From Cephalopachus bancanus (taxonomy: Eukaryota; Chordata; Mammalia; Primates; Tarsiidae), in assembly GCA_027257055.1 (NCBI GenBank), contig JAPVLO010000097.1:3100001-3164000 (forward strand): DNA of 64,000 bases. Direction: 5' to 3'. The notes under the pieces were generated by a model that saw nothing but the letters and a program-made list of their open reading frames with translations, did no database searches and was not told the DNA's origin. A program made the position numbers and the translations under genes. Of this stretch, positions 1-11,329 are shown piece after piece; position 1 is the first letter of the stretch, and the number at the start of each line of letters is the position of its first letter.

Positions 1-41
1 AAAGTGTTGGAATTATATGCATAAGCCACTGCGCCCAGCCG
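1..41 (-). mobile_element. Alu, 5' end, cut by window edge
   Basis: The first 40 bases read as the reverse complement of an Alu head: 'aaagtgttggaattatatgc' followed by a 'gccactgcgcccagcc' block. The rest of the element lies outside the window. Confidence 0.8.
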
Positions 42-44
42 ATA

Positions 45-222
45 AGAAATATTTTTAAATGTACAGGTCAGTGATTTTTCACAAAGTGAATACCCATATA
101 ACCACAACTCCACGGAATTACAGAGCATTACTACCATTCAGGTGCCAGCCTTATTCTACCCCAGTCACTACTCATTCCTTCCCACAAAGATAACCACTAT
201 TCTCACTTGCTTTCTTGACAGT
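45..222 (-). mobile_element. old L1M 3'UTR fragment
   Basis: Resembles the antisense of an ancient L1M 3'UTR: a 'cacaaagtgaataccc' block, then 'cagtcactactcattcc' and 'ataaccactattctcact'. Divergence is high, so the subfamily cannot be named. Confidence 0.5.
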
Positions 223-227
223 TTTAT

Positions 228-590
228 TCTATTAAAGCAAATTAAGGTTGCCATAACAAAAATTCCATAGACTGGGTCGCTTATATACAACAAAAACTTA
301 TTTCTCTCAGTTCTAGAGGCTGTGAAAGTCCAGATTTAGACACCAGAAGATTCAGTGTCTGGTGAGGGCCAGCTTTCTCAGACTGCTGTCATCTCACTCT
401 AACCTCACAAGGCAGAAAAGGTAAGCAGGCCCTCTAGGGTATCTATTATAAGGGCTCTAATACCATTCAGGGAGCTTTCATGACTCAATCACCTCACAAA
501 GATTTTTCAGTATCTTCAACTTGGGTATTAGGATTTTAACATAGGAATTTGGGGGAAAGAGGCAAACATTCAGATCATAGCACTCCTCAA
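228..590 (-). mobile_element. MaLR (MLT1-type) LTR
   Basis: Antisense MLT1-type LTR of the ERVL-MaLR group. It shows the 'gccataacaaaaattcca', 'actgggtcgcttat' and 'cagttctagaggctg' blocks at the left and the 'caaacattcagatcatagca' end at the right. Probably a solo LTR. Confidence 0.75.
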
Positions 591-765
591 CATGCATCCT
601 TGGAACAACAGATTTTTTGGTAGTTCTCTGATTTTTGCGGTTTTTTTAAAAACATAGTTAGAACTATAATTTGTATTGTTTTGTAAACAACTTATTTTAA
701 TACACATTTTAATAAAATTTACCCATGTCATTGCATATATCAATAGGTAGTCCAATTGTTGATCT

Positions 766-776
766 GAGTTCTCTCT

Positions 777-813
<37 letters not shown>

Positions 814-815
814 TT
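766..815 (+). repeat. (TC)n microsatellite
   Basis: Almost pure CT dinucleotide run with one interruption in the middle ('ctcctctc'). Confidence 0.95.
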
Positions 816-1905
816 CCTGGTTGATCTCGGTAAAGAATTGAAAAGTTTGTTGACCTTTTCAAATAATCAACTTTTGACTTTATTGATTTTATTGGTTTTC
901 TGCTTTCTATTTAATTTATTTTCACTTGAATCATTAATATAGCCTTCTTTCTGCTTGACTTAGGTTTAGTTTGCTCTTCTTTTTTCTTTTTAGATTATTC
1001 AAGTGAAAGCTTAGATTTTGATTTCAGATATTTCTCCTTTTCTAATATACATTTACAACTAAAATTTCTAAGAACAACTTTTGCTGCATTCCACATATTT
1101 TATTAATTTTTTGAAATCATAATTCAATTTAAGATATTTTATAATTTTTTGTTAATTTTTTTCCTTTTAGAGTGTTTTGTTTAGACTTGTGTTACTTAAT
1201 TTCAAAATATTTAGAGTTTTCTTGAATTCTTGCTATTATTGTTTTCTAATTTAATATCATTGTGGTCAGAACATGTACTTTTTAAGAATTAGTTAGTCGA
1301 TGCTACTTGGTGAAGATTCCATATTCACTTGCAAATAATTTATACTGCAATTATTGGGTAAAATAGTCTAGACATTCCAACTATTGATATAAAGTTGTTT
1401 GATAGTTATAGTCAAATATTCAGCATCTTTTCTTATGCTTCTATTTATTTGCTTTTTTTTTAATTGCTGGAAGGGAGATAGCAAAATCTTGTATTTTAAC
1501 AGTGAATTTGCTTTTTCCTCGCTTAATTCAGTCAATTTTTCTTAACTGCTCTTTTTAACTTGCACATATAAGATTATATATCTTAAAATATTTACTATTA
1601 TAAAATATTTCCTTTTATCTCTTTGATACTCTTTGTATTGAAATCAACATTTTATGATATTATTATAGCCAGCCTATCTATTTTATATTTAGGGCCTGCA
1701 ATTATATCTTTTCCTGCACATTTATTTTCACAATACTTATCTTTATATTTTAAGTTTTGTTTTTATAAAGAACATGAAGTTGGGACTAGTTTTACTGCAC
1801 AACTGGAATTAAATAGCGTTTACATAGAATATTAATTCAATTATTGTTTAAAGTTTAAAGTATTTGGCATTAACTATTTTGTTTCTCCGTACCTTTCTTC
1901 TTCTT
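816..1905 (-). mobile_element. old L1M, ORF2 region
   Basis: Antisense LINE-1 ORF2 reverse-transcriptase region. Recognisable blocks are 'tggttgatctcggtaaag', 'cattgtggtcagaacatgta' and 'catgaagttgggactagt'. It continues in pieces at 2731-2882, 3187-3853 and 4455-4960 and is riddled with stops and indels. All these pieces run in the same order and orientation, so they are probably one insertion broken up by younger elements. Confidence 0.75.
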
Positions 1906-2225
1906 TTTAAAATTATTATTATTATTATTATTTATTTATTTTTGAGTGGGAATCTCACTCTTGTCGTCCAGCTGGAGTGCAATGGCACAGCTCACAGCCA
2001 CTGCAGCCTCTACCTTCTAGGTTTAGGCGATCTTTTTGCCTCAGCCTTCCAAGTAGCTGGAACTACAGACACACACCACCACGCCTAGCTAGTTTTTGTG
2101 ACTTATTGTAGAGATGAGGTCTCACCAAGTTGCCCAGGCTGATCTCGAACCCCCGGGCTCAGGCAATCCTCTTGCCTCGGCCTCCCCAGGTGCTGGGATT
2201 ATAGGCTGAACCACCACTCCCAGCA
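1906..2225 (-). mobile_element. Alu (older, J-like)
   Basis: Full dimeric Alu in antisense with an ATT-rich tail at the left ('ttattattattatttattt'). It keeps the undeleted 'caccaagttgcccaggctg' block, unlike the younger copies elsewhere in the window. It ends near 'aaccaccactcccagc'. Confidence 0.92.
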
Positions 2226-2730
2226 TTTTTTTAATTTTTAATTTTAAAGATGTGGGGTACAATTCAGGGTTAAGTTCATTATGTAGGTACCATTGTTGAT
2301 GAGGTGTGTCGCCCCCTTCCCCAGCAGTTTCCCACTACTGCCAATCCCTTTCTTAAAGTATTATGATAATTATTCGAGATCTGCTCATAAGTGAGAACAA
2401 TTGATACTCTGTTCTTTGTTTCTGTGATAGATCATTGAGTATGATAGACTCTAAATTAGTCTAAGTTGCTGCAAAGTCCATATGCTTGTTCTTCTTTATG
2501 GCTACATAATAGTCAATTGTGTATATGTACCACATTTTTTTATACAGTCCGGTTTCAATAGGCAGCATGGTTGTTTCCCTGTTTTTGCTATTGTGAATAA
2601 TGCTGCAATAAACATGAGTGTGCAGGTATCTTTCTTGCAGAATGATTTGAGTTCCTCTAGGTATATTCCCAGAGAGATTGCTGGTCAATTTCTAATTCTT
2701 TCAGAAATCACCATGTACCTTTTTTTCTAA
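2226..2730 (-). mobile_element. younger L1, 3' end
   Basis: Antisense L1 3' end: 'tttaaagatgtggggtac' followed by the end of ORF2. The reverse frame at 2461-2688 reads residues such as 'YCSIIHNSKNRETTMLP' and 'YIYTIDYYVAIKKNKHMDF', the C-terminal region typical of L1 ORF2p. It is the same L1 type as the elements at 21363, 39336 and 39110. 5' truncated. Confidence 0.85.
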
Positions 2731-2882
2731 CTTCAGGTTTGTGAATTTTGCATTGTTATTATTTCACATTATCTACTGCATTTCCTTTATCCACTATATT
2801 TATTTTGTCATTTTTAGTGATTGCTCTAATGTTAATAATGTGCATCTTTAGGTTATCTTATTTTGTTTTCTTTTCTTTCCTC
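2731..2882 (-). mobile_element. old L1M continuation
   Basis: AT-rich antisense L1M sequence between the younger L1 and the next Alu. It fits the order of the surrounding L1M pieces. Confidence 0.5.
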
Positions 2883-3188
2883 TTTTTTTTTTTTTTTTTG
2901 AGTTGGAGTCTCATTCTGTTGCCCAGGCTGGAATGCTGTGGCAGGCTCATGGCCACTGCGTCCTTGACCTGCTGGACTCAAGTGATTCTTCTGCCTCAGT
3001 CTTCCAAGTAACTGGAACCACAGGTATGCGCCACCACACCTGGCTAATTGTTTTTTGATTTATTGTAGATATAAGGAAGATCTCATCAAGTTGCCCGGGC
3101 TGGTTTCGAATCCCTGGGCTCAGGCAATCCTCTCACCTTCGCTTCCCAGAGTGCTGAAAGTACAGGCATGAGCCACTGCGACCAGCTA
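2871..3188 (-). mobile_element. Alu with target-site duplication
   Basis: Antisense full-length Alu with a poly-T tail at the left. It is flanked by 'ttattttgttttc' (2858-2870) and 'ttattctgttttc' (3189-3201), a 12/13 target-site duplication. This shows it landed in the old L1M. Confidence 0.92.
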
Positions 3189-3853
3189 TTATTCTGTTTT
3201 CAAATAATATACTATTTCATGAAGAGTATCAATATCTTACAGCAGTATATTACATATTCTTCTCATATCTTGTTCTCTGGTCTTATATTTTACTTTTCAG
3301 TATAGTATACATAACCCTTACTATATTATCTTTATTTTTGTTTAACAATCAATGTTCTTTTATTCCTAAAACTATCAATATTGTTTTATATTTACTTTTA
3401 TGCATGCTATAACCCCAAATATTACCATAAATTTGCTTCCAACCATTAGTATTCTTTTAAAGAAATTATTTTCAAACTTAATAACGTTTTTAGAAGTTTT
3501 GCAGTGCGTGTCTGGTGAAAATTAATTCTCTCACTATTTTTTTGAGAATGTATTTATTTTGCCTTAATTATTTTTGAAAAATACTTACAAATTATCAACA
3601 TATTTTAAATATTTAATATAAATATTATACTAGTTCCAATAATAAATGTATAGACATCTGATTTTTCTTTCATCTCTTAAATTGATATTTTACTACATTT
3701 GGTCTTCTGTTGTTTCTTGTGAAAACAACAATCATTTGTAAATTTGTTTTTCTATATGTAATGTCTTTTTCACTCTGACTTTTTAAGATTTTCTCAAGTT
3801 TTTTCTTTTAGTAGTTTGACTCTAATATGCCTATGTCATTTTCTTTGTATTTA
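3189..3853 (-). mobile_element. old L1M continuation
   Basis: Antisense L1M with blocks matching the end of ORF2 and the 3' region, e.g. 'attcttttaaagaaatt' and 'tgcagtgcgtgtctggtg'. Interrupted on both sides by Alus. Confidence 0.65.
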
Positions 3854-4157
3854 TTTATTTATTTTTATTGTTATTTATTTATTTTGAGTTGGAGTCTCAC
3901 TCTGTCGCCCAGACTGGAGTGCAGTGGCTACTCCGGGCCACCACAGCCTCGACCTGCTGGGCTCCTGCGATCCTTCCGCCTCCGCCTTCCAAGTAGCCGG
4001 AATTACAGGCATGCGCTACCAAGCCCGGCTGATTTTTTGATTTATTGTAGAGATGAGGTCTTGCTGCCCAGGCAGGTCTCGAACCCGCGGGCTCAGGCAA
4101 TCCACTCACCTCAGCCTCCCAAAGGCACAGGATTACAGGCTGAGCCACCGAGCCCAG
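3854..4157 (-). mobile_element. Alu, young lineage-specific type
   Basis: Antisense Alu with a TTTA-rich tail. It carries the diagnostic features of the young group: 'gattttttgatttattgtag', the deleted 'gaggtcttgctgcccaggc' block and 'ctcgaacccgcgggctcagg'. It sits directly against a second Alu, and one 15-bp repeat ('ttttctttgtattta', 3839-3853 and 4455-4469) brackets both. This copy therefore probably inserted at the tail of the other. Confidence 0.93.
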
Positions 4158-4454
<297 letters not shown>

Positions 4455-4960
4455 TTTTCTTTGTATTTAAACTGTTTGAGCTTGTTGCACCTGTAAGTAA
4501 ATTGTCTTTCATGAAAATTTTTGAATTATACATTAATTTTTTTCAAAGATGTATATGTTTTAACTCATTCCATTTATACATATACGAGACGTGTCTCATT
4601 CAGTATGAAGAATATCTTTAAACACTTCTCTTAATATGGATCTGCTTGTCAGAAAGTTCCCTTCCTTTTTTTTCATTTGTTTTGGTTGTTTTCATAATTT
4701 ATTTAAATATTTCTTTTGTCACATATTTTATTGCATGAATTTTCAAACTCAGTAATTCAAATTCAAATTCACTACTTATCATTCCCTAATTCTCTCTTCT
4801 TCTTTGTTCAATGTGCTCTTTAAATGTATCAGTCTTTATTTCAGTTATACAATTTATCACATCTATAAACTAAAATCTTTTCTCTTAAATATTGTTCTAG
4901 GATACTTTCAAAGAGTCTTATTTATGAGATTAAAAAGGGCTCAAATGCCATAAGGCAGTA
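4455..4960 (-). mobile_element. old L1M continuation
   Basis: Antisense L1M, with blocks 'tgtttgagcttgttgcacct', 'caaattcactacttatcatt' and 'tttatttcagttatac' in the order expected for the L1M ORF1/ORF2 junction side. The right boundary is uncertain. Confidence 0.55.
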
Positions 4961-6885
4961 ATAAACTATTTATAACTATTATTCAAAGGATGTGAAGCAA
5001 TTATTATGTTTTTTTAAACAAATTTGTATTTCATAAGAGAATAAAGACAATATTTTTCAAACTTAAGGAATGGTATTTGCAAAACTCATTGTAATAGAGA
5101 GGATAACCTAAACATCAAGAACAGTGGAATAAAGCACAATGATTTTACACCATCCACCATTACACAAATTATAAAATATTAAGGGGAGATTGTGCAAAAC
5201 AACTGAGATTAATTGCTGCTAATTGACTAAAGTCACAAAACCCAGTGTTGGTTTCATTCGTGATACTAATGCCATTTACAAGGTTAATTACTGTGTCACC
5301 TCACAGCCCCCAGTTGTTCTTCATATTGTGGTAGAGAATGTGTGAACAGATGGACTAGAATAACATCTGGCTTAGGTGAGCAATAAAAGCACAGCTGACA
5401 TCCTTGAATGATTTCCTTCAGTAGCACAGTCTAATGGATAGAAAGTAATAAGAGAGAAAAATGGGTGCCCAAAATAAACAACTTGATATATAATTATTAA
5501 CGTCCTCGTTCTTGCCAAATCCCAGAGTAAATGTCATCATCGTCATCTAACAGGACAATAGTAATGCTCTTATCAATGCAATCTTTTAAAGAATACTTAT
5601 ATTTGATTTAGTCAATTTGTAATTAATATCTTACTTTGCCAATTTTGCTTTTAAGCATGCTTGTGCATGAACACCAAAATAATAGCTTTTATTTTATGGA
5701 AAAATCACAGTGTTCAAACTTATATCCCTCTTTATCCTCAGGATAGCCCTACAAATTAGATGTTGCTGCATGATATCCAAATTAATAACCAAAACCCACA
5801 AAGGCTATATCTGAGCTTTAAGAGGTAACAAATCACAAAACAAGAATATAAAATAAGAATTATTTATTTTAACCTATTGTACTCACATTTAGAACTACAT
5901 TTTGTCAGTAATAGGAAAAAGAGTTTGTGTTAATAATAATTACTATTAGAAACTTTAAAGCTACAATTTACAAATTTAGTTTCCTGCTCTTTTAAAAGTG
6001 ATTTAGAATCATTTTGCTATTCAAAATGATACAGATCTAAGGAATTTGATTTCAAATATTCTGCTATAAAATTATTTCAGTTTTATTTTATCTACTAAAC
6101 AGAATGTTTCAAAAGCCTGGAAATGTGCAGCCATGCCATTTCTAGTATACAAAATCTCAAACAATTCAAAGTAAAAATACACAGTCAAATAACATAACAT
6201 AGTCTCCCTAGGAAAGAAATAATTGTTCAAAATTCCGAGATTGTGGCAATCTTTTAACATATTTTGTTTATATGCTGTATTTTGTTCATACCAAAGACTT
6301 GCCGTTTTCTGGTTATGCTCATTACAGACAGCACAGCCTACACATGACACATTAGAGAGGTAGTCCAAGGGAAGGGTGAGCTCTCTTGGCCTTAATTTCT
6401 CTCTGCAAGGTATAATAGTGTTGCTGCTGTCTTGTCAGGAAGGAAAACACTGAACACTGCACATGTAATTAATTATCACTGTTGTTATCACTGGGATCCA
6501 GTGAGACATTCCACCTGGCTTTTTCTATTTTACTGAGGTATGTTTCATAATGTACTCCTTTTCCGATGAAGTTCCAAAATCAGTTTCTATTCTATAGATA
6601 ATGATTTCTTTGTGTAACTTTAAACATAAGAAAATTATGAAGAGGTTGTTACTGAAGCTATACTTTCTCTCCCTTTTTTAAAGATGATTTTTCAGTCATA
6701 ATCTCATTTTAATTTCAGTTCATTAATAAACATATGTTCCAGTGAAAAATATTTTATGAGAATAATTTTAGTGTATAGAACACTTGAATAGGTTTACTTT
6801 TGAAGCAAGATGGAGAATTAACTGTATCATTGAAAGCTATATTATTTAGATTCAATATCTATACCAAGAGGAATATGGAGTATAT
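4961..6885. other. unassigned, apparently unique sequence
   Basis: About 1.9 kb without a repeat or coding region I recognise. The longest reverse frame (6072-6368) has no family signature. The part around 5195-5420 is less AT-rich than its surroundings and contains homeobox-core-like TAAT motifs (see findings). Confidence 0.5.
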
Positions 6886-6889
6886 AAGC

Positions 6890-7436
6890 TATTATAGTTT
6901 ATTTTTACCAGCTTTATTAATATATAATTCACATACTACACAATATATCCATTTAAAGTATACAATTCAATGAATATTTTAGTATATTCTCAGACTTTTG
7001 TAACGTTAGAGAATTCCAATACTCATACTTTATAAAAATAGAATCATAAATATAAATATATGTTCCTTTATAATTGTCTTCTTTATTTTTGTGTGATAAT
7101 TTTAAGGTTCATCTACAGCAAATATAAGCAATTCATTTTTTTATTGCTTACTAGTAGTCCATTGTCTGAATATACTACATTTCATGCATCTGTTCATCAA
7201 TTGATAGGCATTTAGGTTGTTTAAACTTTTTGACTAGTATGTATAATGTTGCAATGAATATTTGGGCACAAGATTTTATGTTGATATATGTTTTTGTTAC
7301 TTTCAGATACATACAAAGGAGTGTATTCACTGAGTTGTAAAATACCTCTACGTCTAACCTTTCAAGAAACTACCAGGCTGTTTTCCAAATGTCTACAACA
7401 TTTGATATTTTCACTAGAAATATATGAGAGCTGCAA
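6890..7436 (-). mobile_element. old L1M 3' end
   Basis: Antisense L1M 3'UTR and ORF2 end. It begins with 'ccagctttattaatatataa', a very typical end of old L1M elements, and later has 'gttgcaatgaatatttgggc' and 'aaactaccaggctgttttcc'. Interrupted at 7441 by a half Alu. Confidence 0.85.
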
Positions 7437-7441
7437 TTGCC

Positions 7442-7562
7442 GGGCTTAGTGGCTCAGCCTGTAATCCCAGCACTTTGGGAGGCAGAGGTGAGTGGATTGC
7501 CTGAGACCGAGGGTTTGAGACCCGCCTGGGCAACTTGGCGAGACCTCATCTCTACAATAAAT
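7442..7562 (+). mobile_element. Alu left-arm fragment with short TSD
   Basis: Sense Alu left arm only, from 'cgggcttagtggctcagcc' to 'ctctacaataaat'. It ends before the right arm and has no A tail. It lies between two copies of 'caattgcc' (7434-7441 and 7563-7570) and interrupts the L1M. This could be a monomer-like insertion or a truncated retroposition. Confidence 0.8.
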
Positions 7563-7740
7563 CAATTGCCTCACATCTTTGTCAATAGACATTATGATTA
7601 TTTATTTATTTATTTTGTTAGATACTTCACCTCTCCAATAATAATAATAGTAATAACTAGCATTTATTGAAAATTTACTCTAAAGGAATTATATCATATA
7701 TGACAAATAAGGTGAAAATTAACCACAAACAACCTTTTAT
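7563..7740. other. L1M resumption and possible MIR trace
   Basis: 'cctcacatctttgtcaatag' looks like the continuation of the interrupted L1M. 'ctagcatttattgaaaattt' resembles the end of a reverse MIR. Both calls are weak. Confidence 0.35.
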
Positions 7741-8153
7741 TTTATTTTATTTTATTTTTTTGAGTTTGAGTCTCACTCTGGAGACTCCAATGTGGATATA
7801 GTTAACACTACTGTATTGAACACTTGAAATGGTTAAGATGGGAAATTTTGTTGTGTTTTTTGCCACAAAAAAAGGAGATGAGGATGAGCATGGTGGCTCA
7901 CATCAGTAATCCCAGTACTTTGGGAGGCCAATGCTGGAATACAGTGGCATGCTCAAGGCTACCTCAACCTGCTGGTCTCAGGTCTTCCAAGTAGCTGGAA
8001 CCACAGGTGCATGCTAATTTTTGTATTTTATTGTAGAGAGGAGGTCTCACCAAGTTGCCCAGGCTGGCCTCAAACGTCTGGGCTCAGGCAATCCTCTCAC
8101 CTCCACTTCCAAAAGTTCTGGGATTACAGTTGTGAGCCACCACACCCGCCTAA
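7741..8153 (-). mobile_element. rearranged Alu mosaic
   Basis: An antisense Alu starts normally ('gagtttgagtctcactctgg', to about 7782). It is then replaced by a stretch resembling an L1 3' end in sense ('gttaacactactg' to a short A run at 7865-7873), followed by about 45 bases of sense Alu head ('gagcatggtggctcac' to 'ctttgggaggcca'). It then returns to antisense Alu from about 7930 ('atgctggaatacagtggc') to the end at 'ccaccacacccgcc'. Confidence 0.8.
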
Positions 8154-8377
8154 GCAACCTTTTAAAGTCTCTTAAATTGATAATGAAGAGCAACATACAT
8201 AATTTTGGGTAAACAACATCTCTTTACAGTGATTCTCAGGCAAATTTAGAATGATTCAGTTATGCAGATGTGTGGGCATTCACATAATTCTGGCTTTAAG
8301 ACAATGGAAATATTCCTAATGGGGAAAGGGAGAGAAGGTAAGAGAAAAAATTTCTGCTGATTTTCAGTTTTTATTTG

Positions 8378-8600
8378 TTTGGCTTTTTTCTTGAGTAGAG
8401 TCTCACTCTGCCGCCCAGGCTGGAGTGTAGTGGCAACTCACAGCTACCGCAGCCTCGACCTGCTGGGCTCAGGCTATCCTTCTGCCTCAGCATCCCGAGT
8501 AGCTGAAACTGCAGGTGTGTGCCACCGTGTCCTGTTTTTTTCTTTATTGTAGAGACGAGGTCTTGCCAAGCTGCCCAAACTGGCCTCAAATCCCTAGGCT
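8378..8600 (-). mobile_element. Alu, truncated
   Basis: Antisense Alu from 'gagtagagtctcactctgcc' to 'ctcaaatccctagg'. It lacks its own 5' end (the 'cctcagcctcccaaag' block), because it joins directly to the tail of the next Alu. Confidence 0.88.
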
Positions 8601-8601
8601 T

Positions 8602-8745
8602 CTTTTTTCCTTTTTTATTGATTGATTGATTGATTGAGTTGAAGTCTCACTCTGTTGCCCAGGCTGGAGTGCAGTGGCATGATCATGGCTAATCGCAGCC
8701 TCGACTTCAATAATTCTCAATAAGGTAGCTGAGACTGATGCTGGT
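8602..8745 (-). mobile_element. Alu right-arm fragment with (ATTG)n tail
   Basis: A second antisense Alu whose tail contains a small (TTGA)n run (8618-8637). Only the right arm is left, ending near 'aataaggtagctgagac'. Confidence 0.85.
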
Positions 8746-8930
8746 GGGGTTGCAGCACAAAACTCATGGATTCTCTGGCTTGTTTCTAAAATGAATTTTT
8801 AGAGCAGTCAGCAAAGTTTTAAACAAAGTTTATTATAGAAGGAAGAAGAAGTGATAGACATGCCAGAGTTGGCATGGGCGAGAGAAACTGCCTGGTCTTT
8901 TATTTCAATTGTAGTCATCTTAGTGCTTAT
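8746..8930. other. possible LTR end, unassigned
   Basis: Contains 'acaaagtttattatagaagg' next to a GC-richer stretch, which resembles the antisense polyadenylation region of an LTR. Too short for a family call. Confidence 0.25.
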
Positions 8931-9470
8931 GAAGTCATATCTTATTTATTGTGTTGAATTGCATTTCCCAAATGGCTATTGATGTTGAGCATAAGTCATG
9001 TGTTTATTAGCCATTTGTATGCCAGTTATATTCATATACTTTGCCTTATGGTCTTTTTAATATTCAGTTGTAAAAATCATTAAATATTCTAGATACAAGT
9101 CCTTATTTATGATCTCTAAAAACTGTATCCCATTCTCTGTGTTGTGTTTTTATTCCCTGACGATGTCCTTTTAAGTACAATGGTTTTAATTTTGTTGAAG
9201 TCAAATTTCTCTGTTTATTTTTCTTTAGTTCTTGTGTTTTTAGTGTAATATCTTTGAAAGTTTTGTCTGACCCTAGGTCATGAAAATTCAGTCTTACACT
9301 TCTTTTTAAATTATTTTATAATTTTAACTTTCATATTGGTTTATTGTATGTTTTTTGTTAATTTTTATAAACAGTGTGATTCTTTTTCATGTATATAAAT
9401 ATTCAGTTGTCTCTGCATTACTACTTAAAAGATCATTCTCCTCAATGAATTATTTTTGCGCCCTTCAAAA
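8931..9470 (-). mobile_element. old L1M, ORF2 3' part
   Basis: Antisense L1 ORF2 with the usual order of blocks: 'tgtgtttattagccatttgt', 'ccattctctgtgttgtg', 'ttttgttgaagtcaaatttc', 'ctttagttcttgtg'. Confidence 0.7.
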
Positions 9471-9599
9471 TAAATAGATCTTAATCATGAGGGTTTATTT
9501 CTAATTCTTAAATTACCTCGATCTATGTATCTATCCGTACTTTCCTTTTTCACCCATTCATTTTAGCAAATTTTTTAATATATTTATTAAAAAGTTAGA

Positions 9600-10740
9600 G
9601 TATATTTTTTCACATTTGCATGACATCATGATATTCCCGAATCACTTAATTTTTTAAAATTAGCATACATTAAAGTTGAGTCCTTAGGATGTAAAATTAC
9701 CTGAATTTTGACAAATGCATAGTCTCATGTGTTCACCATTATATTCAACCACCTTTCAATCTGAAACATAGCCAACCTCTAATTTATTTACTGATGATAT
9801 AGTTTTCCCATTTCCTTAGTATCATATAAACAATGTCATACAGCATGAAACCTTTGCAGATTGGCTTCTTTCATTTACTAATATGCAGCTAAGATTCATT
9901 AATGTCTGCACATGGCTTGAAAACTCATCCGTTTTTGTCACTGAATAGTATTTCATTGTACTACAATTTGTTTATCCATTCACCTACTGAAAGTCATATA
10001 GTTGCTCTCACTTTTTGGTTACTATGAATAAAGCTATTATAAAAATTTATCTGCTAGATTTTTCATGGAAATAAGCTTTCAAATTACTTGGAAAAGTACT
10101 TGGGAACATGGTTGCTGGATTATATTGTAAGACAATGCTTTCTTTATAAGAAACTACCAAACAGTCTTTCAAAGCAACTGCACCATTTTGCACTTCCACT
10201 AGCAACAAACAAGAGCTCATCTTGCTTTAACATTGTTTCCAGAGACGTAGCTGTCAATCTTTTGAGGTATGGTCATTCTAATAATTGCCTAGTTTATTTA
10301 ATTGCTGTTTTAATTTGCAATTTTATGATGAAAAATATTTTGAATACCTTTCCATATACCTAGCTTCTATCTACTTATATTCTTTGATAAAATGTGCTAA
10401 GTGCTAAGAATTTTTTCCCTTTTAATTGAGCTATCATGTTTGAATTAATTAGGTTTTCATGCTATGATTATATTTTTAAGAGAGTTTTGTGTATTTAGGA
10501 TACACACCTTATATCAGATATACGTTTTGCAAAATTTTTCTTTGTCTGCGGTTTTTAATGTATTCTTTTAATGGTGCCATTTGAAGAGAAAATGTTTTTG
10601 ATTTTAATAAAGTCTACCTTATCTATTTTTTCATGGATTAAGCTTCTGATGTTGTATCTAAAAACTCTTCAACCAACTCAATTTTACAAAGATTATCTCC
10701 TATGCCTTCTTCTAGGTTTTTTAAAATATAATTTTTCATT
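9600..10740 (-). mobile_element. old L1M, 3'UTR and ORF2 end
   Basis: Antisense old L1 with a 3'UTR-like start and then 'ttcattgtactacaatttgt', 'gaataaagctattataaa', 'actaccaaacagtctttcaa' and 'ccttcttctaggtttttt'. It covers the same ORF2 region as the piece at 8931-9470, so two separate insertions are present here. Confidence 0.75.
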
Positions 10741-10963
10741 TTCCCTTTGCATCTATAACTCATTTTGTATATGGTGAAACATTTGTTTCCAGTTTCATTT
10801 CATCATCTAATCAAGGGCAAGGGTATGCATGCTTTGAATTTCCCAATGTAGAAATCTCATGAAAAAGTGTACAGTCATTATTATCCATTGACCCAGATAT
10901 GGGAAAAGGAGAAGGATGACACTTGAAAGCTGTCAGAAATCAAACATCAAAAATGAAGTCAGA

Positions 10964-11233
10964 GCCGGGCTCGGTGGCTCAGCCTGTAATCCCATGCCTT
11001 TGGGAGGCTGAGGTGAGTGGATTGCCTGAGCCCGCCGGTTCGAGACCCGCCTGGGCAGCGAGACCTCGTCTCTACAATAAATCAAAAAATCAGCCAGGTG
11101 TGGTAGCGCATGCCTGTAATTCTGGCTACTTGGAAGGCTGAGGCGGAAGGATCGCTGGAGCCCAGCAGGTCAAGGCTGCGGTGGCTGGGAGTGGCCACTG
11201 CACTCCAGTCTGGGTAACAGAGTGAGACTCCAA
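10964..11233 (+). mobile_element. Alu, young type, exact 16-bp TSD, A tail lost
   Basis: Sense Alu beginning 'gccgggctcggtggctcagc' and ending 'gagtgagactccaa'. It is flanked by perfect copies of 'caaaaatgaagtcaga' (10948-10963 and 11234-11249). It carries the young-group left-arm deletion ('cgcctgggcagcgagacc') and the 'ctacaataaatcaaaaaatc' linker. The A tail is almost absent. Confidence 0.97.
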
Positions 11234-11329
11234 CAAAAATGAAGTCAGACTCTTGAGTACATCTTAATTCTGAAAAAAGGTGAGGAAAATGGCTGGTATG
11301 AAGCTAAAATGATCTGCTGTAATAAAAGA

